A DNA stretch of 64,000 nt from Polyodon spathula (lineage: Eukaryota; Chordata; Actinopteri; Acipenseriformes; Polyodontidae). Below the pieces are notes generated by a model. The model saw only the letters and a list, made by a program, of their open reading frames with translations, did not search any database and was not told the origin of the DNA. Below, in pieces: positions 32,300 to 43,713 of this stretch. The position numbers and the translations under genes were made by a program. Location: the NCBI RefSeq assembly GCF_017654505.1, contig NC_054536.1:32196446-32260445 (forward strand), read 5' to 3'. Positions within the stretch are counted from its first letter, which is position 1; every line of letters begins with the position of its first letter.

Positions 32300-35200
32300 A
32301 TAAGCATTTCTCAGATATTTAATTATGTTGTCTGTATTGACATGCTGTGGGGATTGGGTTGTTAACACTGATTCTAGAACATTCTTAACCAGATCTACTT
32401 CAAAGCTGATTAGATAAGGACAGTCCACAAAATGTGTTAACTCTTTGAAGCTCTCCTTCCAAAAATGCTATCTGATTGTCAGATAGCCTCCTAAGATGTC
32501 ATACAACTTACCAAGCAAGCTATAGTGACGATGCAGGTGTACCATTATTGTGTTAAAAGTTAGTTCAAATGCTTTAAGAATCATTTTTAATTAAATATCT
32601 TAAAAAAGTTAAATAGTTATTTTAAGTAAGTTTCCCAATAAATCTGAAGGGTTTATTGTGTTTTAAATTAATATTATAAACTAATAACTATTTTTAAATA
32701 TTGTTTGATTGTATTACAATGTGTTTCATATGCTTGTAGTCGTAATTGTGTATAGAGAATGAAACTGAAATTTGTATGCTTCTCCAATGAATGTAACTAA
32801 AGTTATATTGAATAGGATTTAAATAATAAATGTAAAATCATGTTAATGAAATAGGCAGATCCATTCCATTTCTAACAAACCCTTTTTGTGTGACACGCAA
32901 CTGTCTATCAAATACTGTGAACCAATGGAAGGACCAACAAGGGTTTGTTTACAGTACATGGGAATGCCTATACATCGTGTTATTTAAACTCAATACAAGG
33001 ATTTTATCTGTCTCTATGCTCTCTTTGTGTTTGCTCTTTCTTCAAAACATTTCATTGCTCTCAACTCATCAAACTCCGAAGTTCTTCAATAAAGACGCAA
33101 TGATGTAATCTTCAAAGCTGTCCCAGAGAAGATGGTCTTCCTTCGGAATGACGAAACCTTTTGCCTACAGAATTCACGGAGATACTGCACTGCGCTGGTG
33201 CACAACTAACTTCTATAGAGTGGACGACCATGTTAAGAAGACTTTGTTTTAAACATTGCACCAGTAGAATAAGTATCAAACTTATACTATGTGTTTACAA
33301 GCAGCTGAACTGAAGCCATGCTTTTGATATCATCACAATACGTAATGTGCGTCTATTCAACTAGATGCTGAACATTGTACATGCGTACTTAGCCACGTGG
33401 AAGCTGGCGCATATATATGTAATGTGTGACTCAACCAAAGAATGCATTATGAACTATTAAGACTGTTTCACTAATGCAGAACTCTATGACCAGAGAGCAC
33501 ATCAAGTTTTAATTATGAACATTTAACAATGCATTACTTTTCCTTGAATGTTTTATTTTGTTTCCTCTTTATACATGTTTTTAACTATGAAGCACTGTGA
33601 GAAGGAACACTTTCATCAAGCATCCCAAAACAATTGGAAAAGTTGGCACCTATGCTCTCATACTATATAAAAACAACAGCACAACAGGCATCAAAATATC
33701 AAGCAGCACAATCCAATAGCTGCTATTTGTATCCCACAGCAGTTTGACGAGAAACCACCCTCAAGCGAATTCCACTGTGGAAGGTTCTTAATAGAAGGTT
33801 TTCCAGAATCTCAGAGAATTTACAACTTTATATATCAGCAAAACATATTCTTCGTTATCATAGTCTTGAATGAATTCTATAAACTTTCCTTGCTAGGAAT
33901 GTTATGCTCTGCTATTTTTTTAAATATATTTTCACCAAAATGTGTGAGAAGATGCTCTTACAGTTAAAATTTTTAAAGAGTATGTAAACTATAGTATCTG
34001 CATCAAAATAGATCACCATTACCTAAATTACCTACATTGAATGTTCATTAAATTGAGTAAGTGGTTCTAGATCCATGACATAAATACAATAAATACGACC
34101 ATCTTCACTATATCCCCATTATTGGATATTCATAGCCCATATTGGTAACAGAATAAAAGTTTAACATGTATTTTGCACTGTAGAAGCCAGAAACAGTTTT
34201 GGAGGTTTGCTTATCCCAGAGAATCTTTCCTTAGGGTGCTTGTGGAAGAAAATCTGATTAGGAACAGTAACAGAGTTAGGCCCTGGCACTGCGTCACGTG
34301 CACAGCTAATCAGATTAATTTTTACACAGCAAAAGATTAATTACTTTTGACAGCCAGTAAGCACACTGTTGTCTCCTGAAGAGAAGGCCCAAGAGAGGAC
34401 ACCTCACACCTCATCTTTTGTTCACCCGCTCAGCTCCGTCAGAAGAATTTTCACAGTGCTCCATAGAGTTCTGCCCCAGTGTGCATTGGTCAAGGCAACC
34501 ATTAAAAGAAAATGCCTCCTTGCTGTCAAATACCTTTCTAATAAGACAAATAATTGTTTCAAAGGTGTTTACAGAGAGTCCCTTCTTTGTGCGTGCAGCC
34601 CTTTACCAAGGAGACTACATCGGTCCCCATTATTTCATGGGCATTTGAAACAGTTTAAACACTGGTCAAGCATGATGGAAATGGAGCCATCCCTATAGTT
34701 CCTAATTATTCTTAAATACAATGAGGCAGCACAATGGCAGTGACCTTGGTGGAATGGCAACATTTTCATATTTTGACATTCAAATTGTTAAGATATCTGT
34801 AGCCCAGTGTATGGCAGCTTAACATTTTTTTTTCTCAGTTTGGAGCTTATAATGACAGGCCACACAATTACCATAAAACTCCAATCTTCAAATCTCCAAT
34901 ACTCGCCGGTTCTCTAAAAGCACCGGGACTTCTGGGAAATATGTTAAATAGACACCGGGTATATTTTAAACACATGGGTTATGAATAATAATATAATGTG
35001 TGTCATACTGAATATTCCAGTCAATACAAACACAGCTGTACAGCGAGCTTACCAATTTGTTTTTCAGCATCACTGAAGAGAAAGTGAGGCTCAGGATGAA
35101 TGATAAGATAACTGAATTTAACTTATTTTAATGTACATGCTTTTTTCAGCATGCTGAGAGCAAGTAAAATACAAACTTGTTTTCTGATATCAACAGGGTT

Positions 35201-35979
35201 TTCTATTAACAGTATTTCGTGCATTGAGTCTTGCAATGAATGAATATTCGCATTTTGCTCTTTTTCTACCATTCTTATTTATCAATGTACACATTATAAA
35301 AACAAATTAGTCACTTTTGCTTTGATTTTGTGATAAAACTGGTACTTGTATTGATTCTATTGTTAATCTTTAAACAGTTTGAAGCATTTTTTTAGTGTGT
35401 TGTGGGTCAACAGTATAAACTTACTTTTCGTATTAACACAGTAATTCATGCGGTTGTTTTGCAATGAAGATTCATTGCTGGTTAATTTTTTCATCGCTTG
35501 TCCATGCTTACCAATGTACACGTTTTGAGGGTGAACAGTAAATATATTAATAAATATGATAAATATGATACTTATTGCTTTTATTTTTTTTTATTGTGCT
35601 AGCCTACCTTAACACACGCTTGTGTTCCAATATTTACAGGGCTGTCTTTAGTGGATTCTACTGTTTTTATTACTATTTCAATACAAACTGTAATTACTCA
35701 CTTATACAACCATTTAATGACATTGCTGGAACATTGTAATTTTCTTATGTCGTTTCTATCAGGTTGTGTGCAGGCAGCTTTTTCATGATTTCATTGAAAT
35801 ATAGTCGTATAGTGAAGTTTGAGTCACTCAAATAGTCGCTGGTCTGCTGGGGCTACTGACAAATTTTGTAAATAAATGTCGGGGCCTTTATTTAAAGTTT
35901 CATGGTAGATTGCAACAAACTTGCCCTCTACTGATAACATAACATTTATCCTGTGTATTACATGTGGCCGGGTGGAAGC
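32300..35979. other. Unassigned intergenic or upstream sequence
   Basis: No transposon ends or exons were recognised. The stretch 34180-34700 is less repetitive than its surroundings and has TTAATT/TAATTA words and a bHLH-type CACGTG at 34293. The 109-codon frame there has no known motif. It could be a conserved non-coding element, but that is speculation. Confidence 0.45.
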
Positions 35980-36720
35980 CCTGCCGGTGTAATGTGTGGG
36001 TGGGTGGGGGCAATATTGGGTTGGCGGGGAGGGGGTTAAATTCCTCTCTGCTAGAACATACATGGGAATGTGGCGCCATAATGGATTAATTGATGATTAA
36101 TTAGGTTGGAGCCACAGGTGTATACAAAGGGAAAAATTACCGGTGTTAAATGTGAATGTTGGTGTTAAGGTTGGTGAAGGTGTTTTTGCTGTGTTTTTCA
36201 TGTGTTTTGTCTAAACCTTTTATTTTGGCCCTTTTGGACAGCTTCAAGGAGTGCCCACGGGGAGACGACCTATTCATGGAGGTCTTCTTTCACCATGAGG
36301 TGGAGTCTAAATGCTCTCCAAACTCCAGCCTTGCAAGCACAAGATGGATTTCCATCTCCTTCCCAGTGCTATGGGATGGTGGCTTGGACACCTACCTCGC
36401 CGATCTTGAGGACTCAAATTGATGCCTCGTCTGCGGGGAGTCGGGACGCTTCGTGGCCTGCTGCCCCCTCTAAGAAGAAGAGGAACAGCTGTCTGGCCAA
36501 GTATCAAAGAAAGTGAGGGGAGCAGGGAAGCCTTCACCAGTGCTCAAGAAGGGGGAGTCATCTCCAGCTGCACGTCTGGAGGTGCCAGTGTTGCTGCCAG
36601 CATTGGCGCTGCCGGAGTGCCCCGCACCTCTGGCAGCATTGCCATTGTCAGCATAGCATTGGATCCTATACCGAGGACTGGAGACTTTGTTGCAGCTGTT
36701 TGTTGATTCTATCAAGAATT
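35980..36720 (+). pseudogene. LTR fragment and gag remnant
   Basis: The left part (35980-36140) looks like LTR promoter sequence ending GTGTATACAAAGGG. From about 36236 a gag-like text follows: KECPRGDDLFMEVFFHHE, then WDGGLDTYLADLEDSN, a stop, and the degenerate knuckle CLVCGESGRFVACCP (36420-36470). An acidic EEEEQLSGQ stretch and Pro/Ala/Ser-rich sequence run to about 36660. The knuckle keeps C-x2-C-G-E-x-G but has Arg where His belongs. Stops interrupt it. The organisation of knuckle then low-complexity tail is like the gags at 13343-15390 and 37600-38430. Confidence 0.5.
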
Positions 36721-36729
36721 GAAAGCTTT

Positions 36730-37530
36730 GTTGACGAGTTTGATCCAACATGGGATTGAAGACTTTGTTGCTAAGAGGATAGATTTTTGTACTGGACACT
36801 TCAACAGACTGAGTTTCCAAAACAGAGGGCCAAATGTCTAAGCTTTAAGGAACTTTTGAGTATAATACAGCTGCCTTTTTCTTTCATGGAATTAAATTAC
36901 TTCATTGTAACACATTCACATAGAATTTAACTGTTATAATTATTTCGTTTGCACACTTTGCGTGCACATTAACTTTTAGTGAACGTTGATGAAGTAACTA
37001 TAAGTAATCTACCTCATATTGTTGTATGAAGAATTTCTTTAAAAGTAAACTTGTCATATACTTAATCTACCATGAATAAGCTTAATGTGATATATTCTAA
37101 GATTGTCTGCATCATTTCAGTTAGACTGGGTGCATGCATGTGTGTGGGTGCGTGTGTGTGAGCAAGGTACTAGCTAGGTCACAGGCTGCTTGCTGTTGAA
37201 GTTGATGCCTTGTGTGTGAGGAGATGTGTCTATGTCATATTCCAATTGCCTGCTAGCCAGCATGAGTGCACTGAGAGCTTTGGACTTGTGTTTGGTGTTT
37301 AGAGACTAAGACATTTACTTTCTGACTTTTCTGATTTCTGTTTATTATTTGTGTACTTAGTATTATTAAAATACTACTGTTGATTAAACATTCCTTGTGT
37401 TTGCATGTGCATGTTAGGTCATAGTAAATCCTTGATCTTTGTAACACATCAATTAAATATTATTAATAAGAGAACTAATCAACCCAGATAAAAATTCAAT
37501 GATCAATTATTGAATTGTTCCAACACCACA
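36730..37530 (+). mobile_element. Possible LTR preceding the gag at 37.6 kb
   Basis: AT-rich sequence with GT-rich stretches ends CCAACACCACATATGGTGGC followed by ACTGGTGGGATT. A TGGTGGCAxxxGTGGGAT box after an LTR end is the kind of primer-site region I associate with fish retrotransposons of this gag type. The left border and a TG start are not clear, and the call rests mainly on its position just before gag. Confidence 0.35.
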
Positions 37531-37599
37531 TATGGTGGCACTGGTGGGATTGCACTTTTAATTGTCTATATGGAAAAGCATGAAAATGAAGAGGGACTC

Positions 37600-38430
37600 A
37601 AACTACAGCCAGTTCTCTACATCCTCGGACCTGGGGATGTTCTTTGACTTGCCGTGAGCAAGCTGAGCTGAGGCAACTGTGCCTTTGTGGCCTGACAGCA
37701 GTTTTGGGGAAGTGGTAGGACTGGATCTACCAGCACCGGAACTCCTTCCACAAACAGAGGGAGAGTTGTTTCTACCTGAGCCAGAGTTGCCTAAACCGAA
37801 ACCGAAGTTGCCTGTGCCAGAACCAGAGCAGCTGGCATCGGACAAGAGCCGCTGCCAATGGAACTCGAGTTGCTGCTGCCAGGGATGCTCCGGCAGCAAT
37901 GTGAAACACCTGTCCATAGATCTTACAGGTGTGAGTATTGTGGAGAACAGGCCCACTGCTGGAGAGAGTGCCCTTATGTCCCACCATACTGGTGCGGATT
38001 CTGTGAAGTGTTTGGACAAGGGTGACAAGAATGCCCATACTGATAGCCAGATAGAGAGGTGCTGCTTGCCCAAGAGCCAGAGAGGGAGGGGCTGCCTGTC
38101 AGAGAGGAAGGAGCTGCCTGTCCAAGAGGCAGAGAGGGAGGAGCTGTCGTCCTGTGAGCTGGAAGAAGCAGCCCCACCACCTCCAGAACCAGAAGGAGAA
38201 GTCATGCCATCTCTAGAGCTGGAAGGAGAAGCACCAGCATCTCCATATCCAGACAGAGAAGCACAGGTGTCTCTAGTTCCAGAGGGAGAAGCACCAATGT
38301 TTCTATTTCCAGAAGGAGAAACCGGCATCTCCCATTCCAAAGGGAGAAACACTGTCATCTACAGATCTCGAGGGAGAAGAGCCGTCGTCTCCAGATCAGA
38401 AAGAGCCACTGTCTGCGGGGGTGGGTGACC
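37600..38430 (+). pseudogene. Zinc-knuckle gag remnant with EGEAP repeat tail
   Basis: A plus-strand knuckle, CEYCGEQAHCWREC, obeys C-x2-C-x4-H-x4-C exactly (about 37930-37975). A second, CGFCEVFGQG, follows after YVPPYW. Upstream is a charged region with PKPKPKLPVPEPEQ. After the knuckles, in another frame, come units such as PEPEGEVMPSLELEGEAPAS and VPEGEAPMF to 38428, about 27-33 bp per unit. Knuckles and tail are now in different frames, so the gene is dead. The 249-codon plus frame and the 251-codon minus frame across it are both by-products of the repetitive sequence. Confidence 0.65.
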
Positions 38431-39904
38431 ATTCAGGCTTCGTGACTCTGACATATTAACGAGTCCTTTTTTATTTTCTATTACACAAGAAATTATACCT
38501 TTCCAGTCCTGCTTCCCCTAAAACTTCCACCAACAACTGCATCTCTCAGAATACAATGTCTTCGGTTACCACGAAACTGTGCACAATAAAAAAATAAAAA
38601 CCCACCCAGCAAAACATTATATAGCAGAAGAGCAGTCCAGCTATTTCTTTTCTCCTTTACATGAAGTTTTATAAGGAATAACTAATGTCAGCATGGTTAA
38701 CAGGCAATTAATTGTTTGGCTTTTAACACGTCTTTCTCTTTAAACTGTGTTCTAGGCTTTTTAAGCACTTTAGAAATACATTTCTTAAAAATCATTCTTG
38801 AAAAATACATAATTAAATTTTGTTGAGCTCCCTGAATCTATGAATATCTAAATATAAATCAATAAAAATAACAATAGCACAATGGATTCTTATTAGAAAA
38901 CGACGAAAGTATAATCCCCTATAAAGCCTCCTTCCACCATCACCATAATCCTAATATAATACAAGATAATACGAAGAAATATGGAGCAACAAAAAAAAAG
39001 AGAGAACACGAGAGAGCAACAGAAAACAGAGCACACACTGGACAAAAATAATAAATATAGCCAGAAATAATATCCAAGTCCATGAAGTAGAGATCTTCAT
39101 GGGTCCAAAATAATAAGCCCATTTTTCCTTTCCTCACCTCTAGCATGTACTGGCTGCACTACACAGTATTATAACCTGAAGTCCTGTGTGAACTGCATTT
39201 TGTATTCCATTATATACACAAAGGGGAAATACAAAAATATAATATGTTTTTGTGTAAAAGAGAAAAGATAAAAAATACATTGTTATCTGAAATGAAATGG
39301 AGCACAGTCTCGTAAATGGGTTATTGTATTACAGACTTAATAAAAGTGCAAATGCAATGAAAGTGAAACGTTTCTGTTTTGCAAAACAAATAATACAAAT
39401 AATAATTTACTATTTAAGAACACAGTATTATATATGCAGTTCCGGCAATCTCTGAATCAGATTGGCAGATTGAAGGCCAAATTGAAGTCAAAGTAGATAC
39501 TATAGTCCAGAGCACAGCTTTTATCAAAAGTGAAAAACAACGTCCACAAACTAGAATTTGAAGCTTATCTATAAACTTCATGTATTCCTATTCCAACTCC
39601 AATTTCAAAAGAAAAGAAACAGTGACAGACAAGTTGAAAAAAGAAATAGAATAATCTAGCTTGAAAAAATAAATCAAAATCATCATTTTATTATTTTTTT
39701 TGTATTATTTGCACATTTTTCCAGAGGGATATCAGACGATGTTTATTTGGTAAACTGTTCCCCCACTTCTACCACTAGTTTAATGAAATTGGTTTGTTTC
39801 AAGTACTCAGACTCGGGACTTGAAGTTAAGGACTTGTGACTCGGATGATAGTGACTCCGACTCAGACACTGATGACTCGAGGTTTGAGGTCTTGACTACA
39901 TGTC

Positions 39905-39983
<79 letters not shown>

Positions 39984-41802
39984 ATTCATATTTTTGACAC
40001 TGACTAGGTAACACCAGATCTTCACATTTCAGATTCCAATTACCATTTAAATTATTTTATTTTCAGCTTAATATATTTTTACAGTGCACAGAATTATATT
40101 CAGGATAGTGTTTCAGGCATCATTAAATGTACAGTATTACTTTTCTGTAGTGTTGATGCTGCATGACAACACTAAAGTAAAGATGGCTGTGAGATATATG
40201 CAATGTGTCAGATAACCCTTATAAAAGTTTCCCTGCAGTAAATGCATAGTAAAGTGTAAGAAAGCATTTTGAAAATTTGGTAAAATAAGGTAAAGCCAAT
40301 TAAAAAAAACAAACAAACAAACAAACAAAAAACAACAACACACACAGCAGACCACAGTAAACTATAATAAATGCATCGTATAACCATGGAAAAATTAGTT
40401 TGCAAATTTACTGAAAAACTAGATTAAAATAACATAAAGTAATTGTATAAGCTCAATGACGAACTTCAGGGAATCCGGATATATATACAGAGTTCCTGTT
40501 GTGCGTTACTGCTTACTGACTTCAAATCTGGAGGAAGTCTAATTGTCAGAGCTGGTTACGTGAATGTGTCTGTTTTTATTAAACCACTGTCAGGTGGTCA
40601 TCAGTAAAACAGTTGTTGCTGGAAATGTCAGCAGAGAAAAATACCATTATTCTCCCCTCCCTATAGCAAAGCAGGCTAAAACAGCAGTTTGGACTGATGC
40701 TCAAGTTAACAAACATAGTGATAGACAGCTGAGAGATTGACAGTTAGATGGGAGGCCAGTATTCTACTTTACTACTCTGAGCGTGTTTGTGTGAACAATT
40801 GAAATATATAATGCTGTAATGCACAAGTGGCAGAACAGCTGATCTCAGAGCTGGGTGGAACATTAGAGAAGACAGAAGTAATCTGTAATGTAAATTGCAA
40901 AGAAACATCCCTGCATCACCACAACATGTGAATGTGGACTCCTGCTTAGTTTCTTTATACAGTTTTAGAGTACAATGATATTGTATAATATTCTGCTTCA
41001 CGGACTGCTCTGAATGACAGTGGAGAGTCATGTAGAGCAGCTGCATGTCTCAGGGGTACACAAAAACCAAAACCACAATCCACTCACCAGTATTCACTTT
41101 AAACACAAATAAGTTTTTGTTCGTTGCTTCTGCATCTTTGTTGCAACCAACGCTCCAGATAAGGTTTTGGGTTATTGAGTAATTTACTCTCCAATTTATA
41201 CACTATGTGAGTAAAATGTATTTTGGGTGAGTAAGTGCAACATTACCTTGTATTTTCAATAAATACTGTACATGCTTTAATGCTAACTAATGGGGTATGC
41301 ATTAACTACAGCCTTACATTCTAAATGGCAATGTTACTCTGAACTATTGTACAAAAACCTGGTCTTACAATAAAAAATAAAAACATCAAGTATTTATTTG
41401 TTTTATTGACCACAAACAATATGGTAGTGAAAACCCACACTTACTGGTTACATGTTTCTGGCAATTCCCAGCCAGGTTACAAGGTGTCCTATCATTTCTA
41501 TACCTACCACATGCCTACCTACCTACCATTGACCTTTGAGATGCCGGGAACCAACTAAGAAGCATGATAACATGTAAACTCAAGCTGTGCAGCAAAATTG
41601 TTATGCGTATTCATTACATAAAACATTTAAATATTATATGCCTCCATTATATCCCTATCTCAGGTATTTTATTTTCTGCAAGGGATCGTTTTGATCCCCC
41701 GGAGTTGTATTCTGCATGCTGTACAGCTTTGCTACATTTTGCCCTTCAGATTCCAACAAGGGAACATTCCATCCCAGTCTTTTCATTTTCATTTAAAGTA
41801 GG
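38431..41802. other. Unassigned sequence with one long (TA)n
   Basis: A TA microsatellite of about 37 units lies at 39907-39980. A further repeat is noted at 40180-40420. Otherwise no exon, transposase or element ends were recognised. Confidence 0.5.
40180..40420 (+). repeat. Interspersed repeat family R4, copy 1 (copy 2 at 44560-44800)
   Basis: Both places have, in the same order, TATCCTTATAAA or its variant AACCCTTATAAAAG, a GCATAGTAAAGTGTAA-like word, GGTAAAATAAGGTAA-like words, AGTAAACTATAATAAATGCA or GGTAAACTATGGTAGATGCA, and ATAACCATGGAAAA or ATCATGGGAAAA. Alignment by eye is patchy, perhaps 70%. The family with its GGTAAAC-CATGG words is probably an old DNA-transposon repeat. Confidence 0.45.
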
Positions 41803-43590
41803 AGGCTAGAAATCCTAAATAGAAGGCAGGAGGGTATGGGGGTCCTCCCCCAGTGTGGGTGCAAGTGGCAACGCCCCCAACTGAAAACAAATTTCAGGGT
41901 TTTGCAGTGGTCTAAAACTGCATATACACCTTTTATGCTAAATATGCACCTTAATAGAGACCCAAAATTCAAAATAAGTGTATAACTTTAAAGAGAAACT
42001 GAAAGTTGCTTATATGTGTCTATGAAAAGTAATTACAAAATAATTTATTTATTAGAATTTTAAAACCACGAACTTGCCTACCACACAGTAATTTTCAAAG
42101 TAAAGTCCAGTCCACATATTTAAGCAAACTGTTTGGTTTTGCAATAATTTATTACACAGAGTGGTGAAAGAATCACAGAACCAGATACCAGTGAAACAGA
42201 GACGTTATATTTTAGGCACAAAAACAAACAATGTCACATTGATACCATAATACCAAGTGAGCTAGAAGAGAAAAATGTGAAGTAATTTTTAAATTAAAGA
42301 CATAAGATAAGAAGCAGTATTAATTGGTAGTAATTTTTTTAATTTTTTTTCATGTATTCCATTTTTTCTTTTGCATTTTATACAAAAAAAAAACACAAAA
42401 AAAAAAAAACAAAAACAATTTTAAGTTTGTAAAAATATTCATGGAACCAACCAGTCCTAACATTTATTTTTAGTCTTAGTTTTTAGAGTATATATACTTT
42501 CCCATGGCGTAGTTTCTCATTAATTACCAAGCCAGAGAATGCACAAGTGCATTAATAATTACAAAAAGAAATAAATAATTTTTAAAAATGCGCTTGCAAG
42601 AACTGCGATCACGAACACTGTTGATTTTAAAGTTCTCAGAAGTCCGTTTCCTTTTGCATTTTCTGTAAACATTAATGCAATTTTTAAAGTATTTTTTTTC
42701 TTTTGTTTTTAATATTTGTTCAGTTCTGTTGCTTGATTAAAATAAATACCAATAACAATAAATAATGTATTGGCATTTACTTAAACAATGCAGCTTGAAA
42801 GAAAAAGTCAAGTAATAGGTATATGAAATGGAAAAACATGGAAATGACTTCTCAAATGGAAAACAGTAATGTTGAAATGGAAAATCACTTTGGTCTACAA
42901 ATTATATTTATATACGCAAATGGTTTTGGATGCTTCATATTTATTTTATTATTACAGATTAGCATAAACTGACATACCACTTCCTTAAGAGATTAGCATG
43001 AGCTACTATAGGAAATCTGGAGAAGATTCCCTTTTTGGCTGGTGCTTGCAGTCTGCCACAAAGCACTGCAATACACAGCTTACTAGCTTTAATTTGTATT
43101 AAATTAAAGTATGACTACTTACTGTAGAAATCACATTAATGTTTATGTAGGACCATGGAAAGGGGTCAAAGTTATTAACGTAGATTGTATACACTCTATT
43201 TAAGACTTTGAATGTACGGTTGCAGCTCAATTTTTTCAGAACGTGTCGCCACGAGAGGCACGCAGATCGATGAGACAACTATACAGCTGGTGAGGGCTTA
43301 GGAGTAAAAATTTTCAAAGTGAAAGCAAACGCAGAGTTAAACCATTCATTAATTTCTACATTTTTTTTATACTGTGTATCTATGTTTGCACCATGCCTTT
43401 CAGCTCCCTAAAGGCCTGGACACACCAGCACTTCGCATCACATCGCTTTTTTTTTGACGGCCAGTAGACAGTGCCACACTAGCGCGTCTACTCAAGTGTC
43501 AGTTCCCTTTCCCAGATAAAAAAAAAGTACTTAATAGCATTACACATAGCCCAAAAATACCTTCCCTCCCCCCGCTGTTGCTCTCACCTA
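41803..43590 (+). repeat. Interspersed repeat family R3, copy 2 (longer copy)
   Basis: This is the longer partner of the copy at 26577-27857, with about 500 bp more between 41960 and 42480. Both copies share the same sequence just before their left edge (CAGTCTTTTCATTTTCATTT), so the true left boundary lies at least 25 bp further out. The right edge shows ATACCTTCCCTCCCCCCGCT. Beyond it, copy 2 alone continues into a short coding-like frame (43606-43713). Confidence 0.85.
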
Positions 43591-43605
43591 ATTTACAAAA
43601 AAAAT

Positions 43606-43713
43606 ATGGCTGCGTTTTGGGAAGACATGGGAAGTGTGACATCAGCAGAAGAGGAAGAGGAGGAAGAACAGATTCGTACCATACATAACTTTGAACATAC
43701 ATTTCTGACTTGA
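43606..43713 (+). CDS. Short acidic open frame, possible transposase N-terminus
   Basis: A 35-codon frame reads MAAFWEDMGSVTSAEEEEEE and then EQIRTIHNFEHTFLT before a stop. It begins just outside the R3 repeat. It looks like the acidic start of a protein and could be the truncated N-terminus of the transposon that R3 comes from. No family can be named and it may be chance. Confidence 0.2.
   Translation: MAAFWEDMGSVTSAEEEEEEEQIRTIHNFEHTFLT

Noticed and set aside
37603..38358. 251-codon minus-strand frame rich in Ser/Gly
   Set aside because: It is the antisense of the gag at 37600-38430, whose plus strand has an exact CCHC knuckle.
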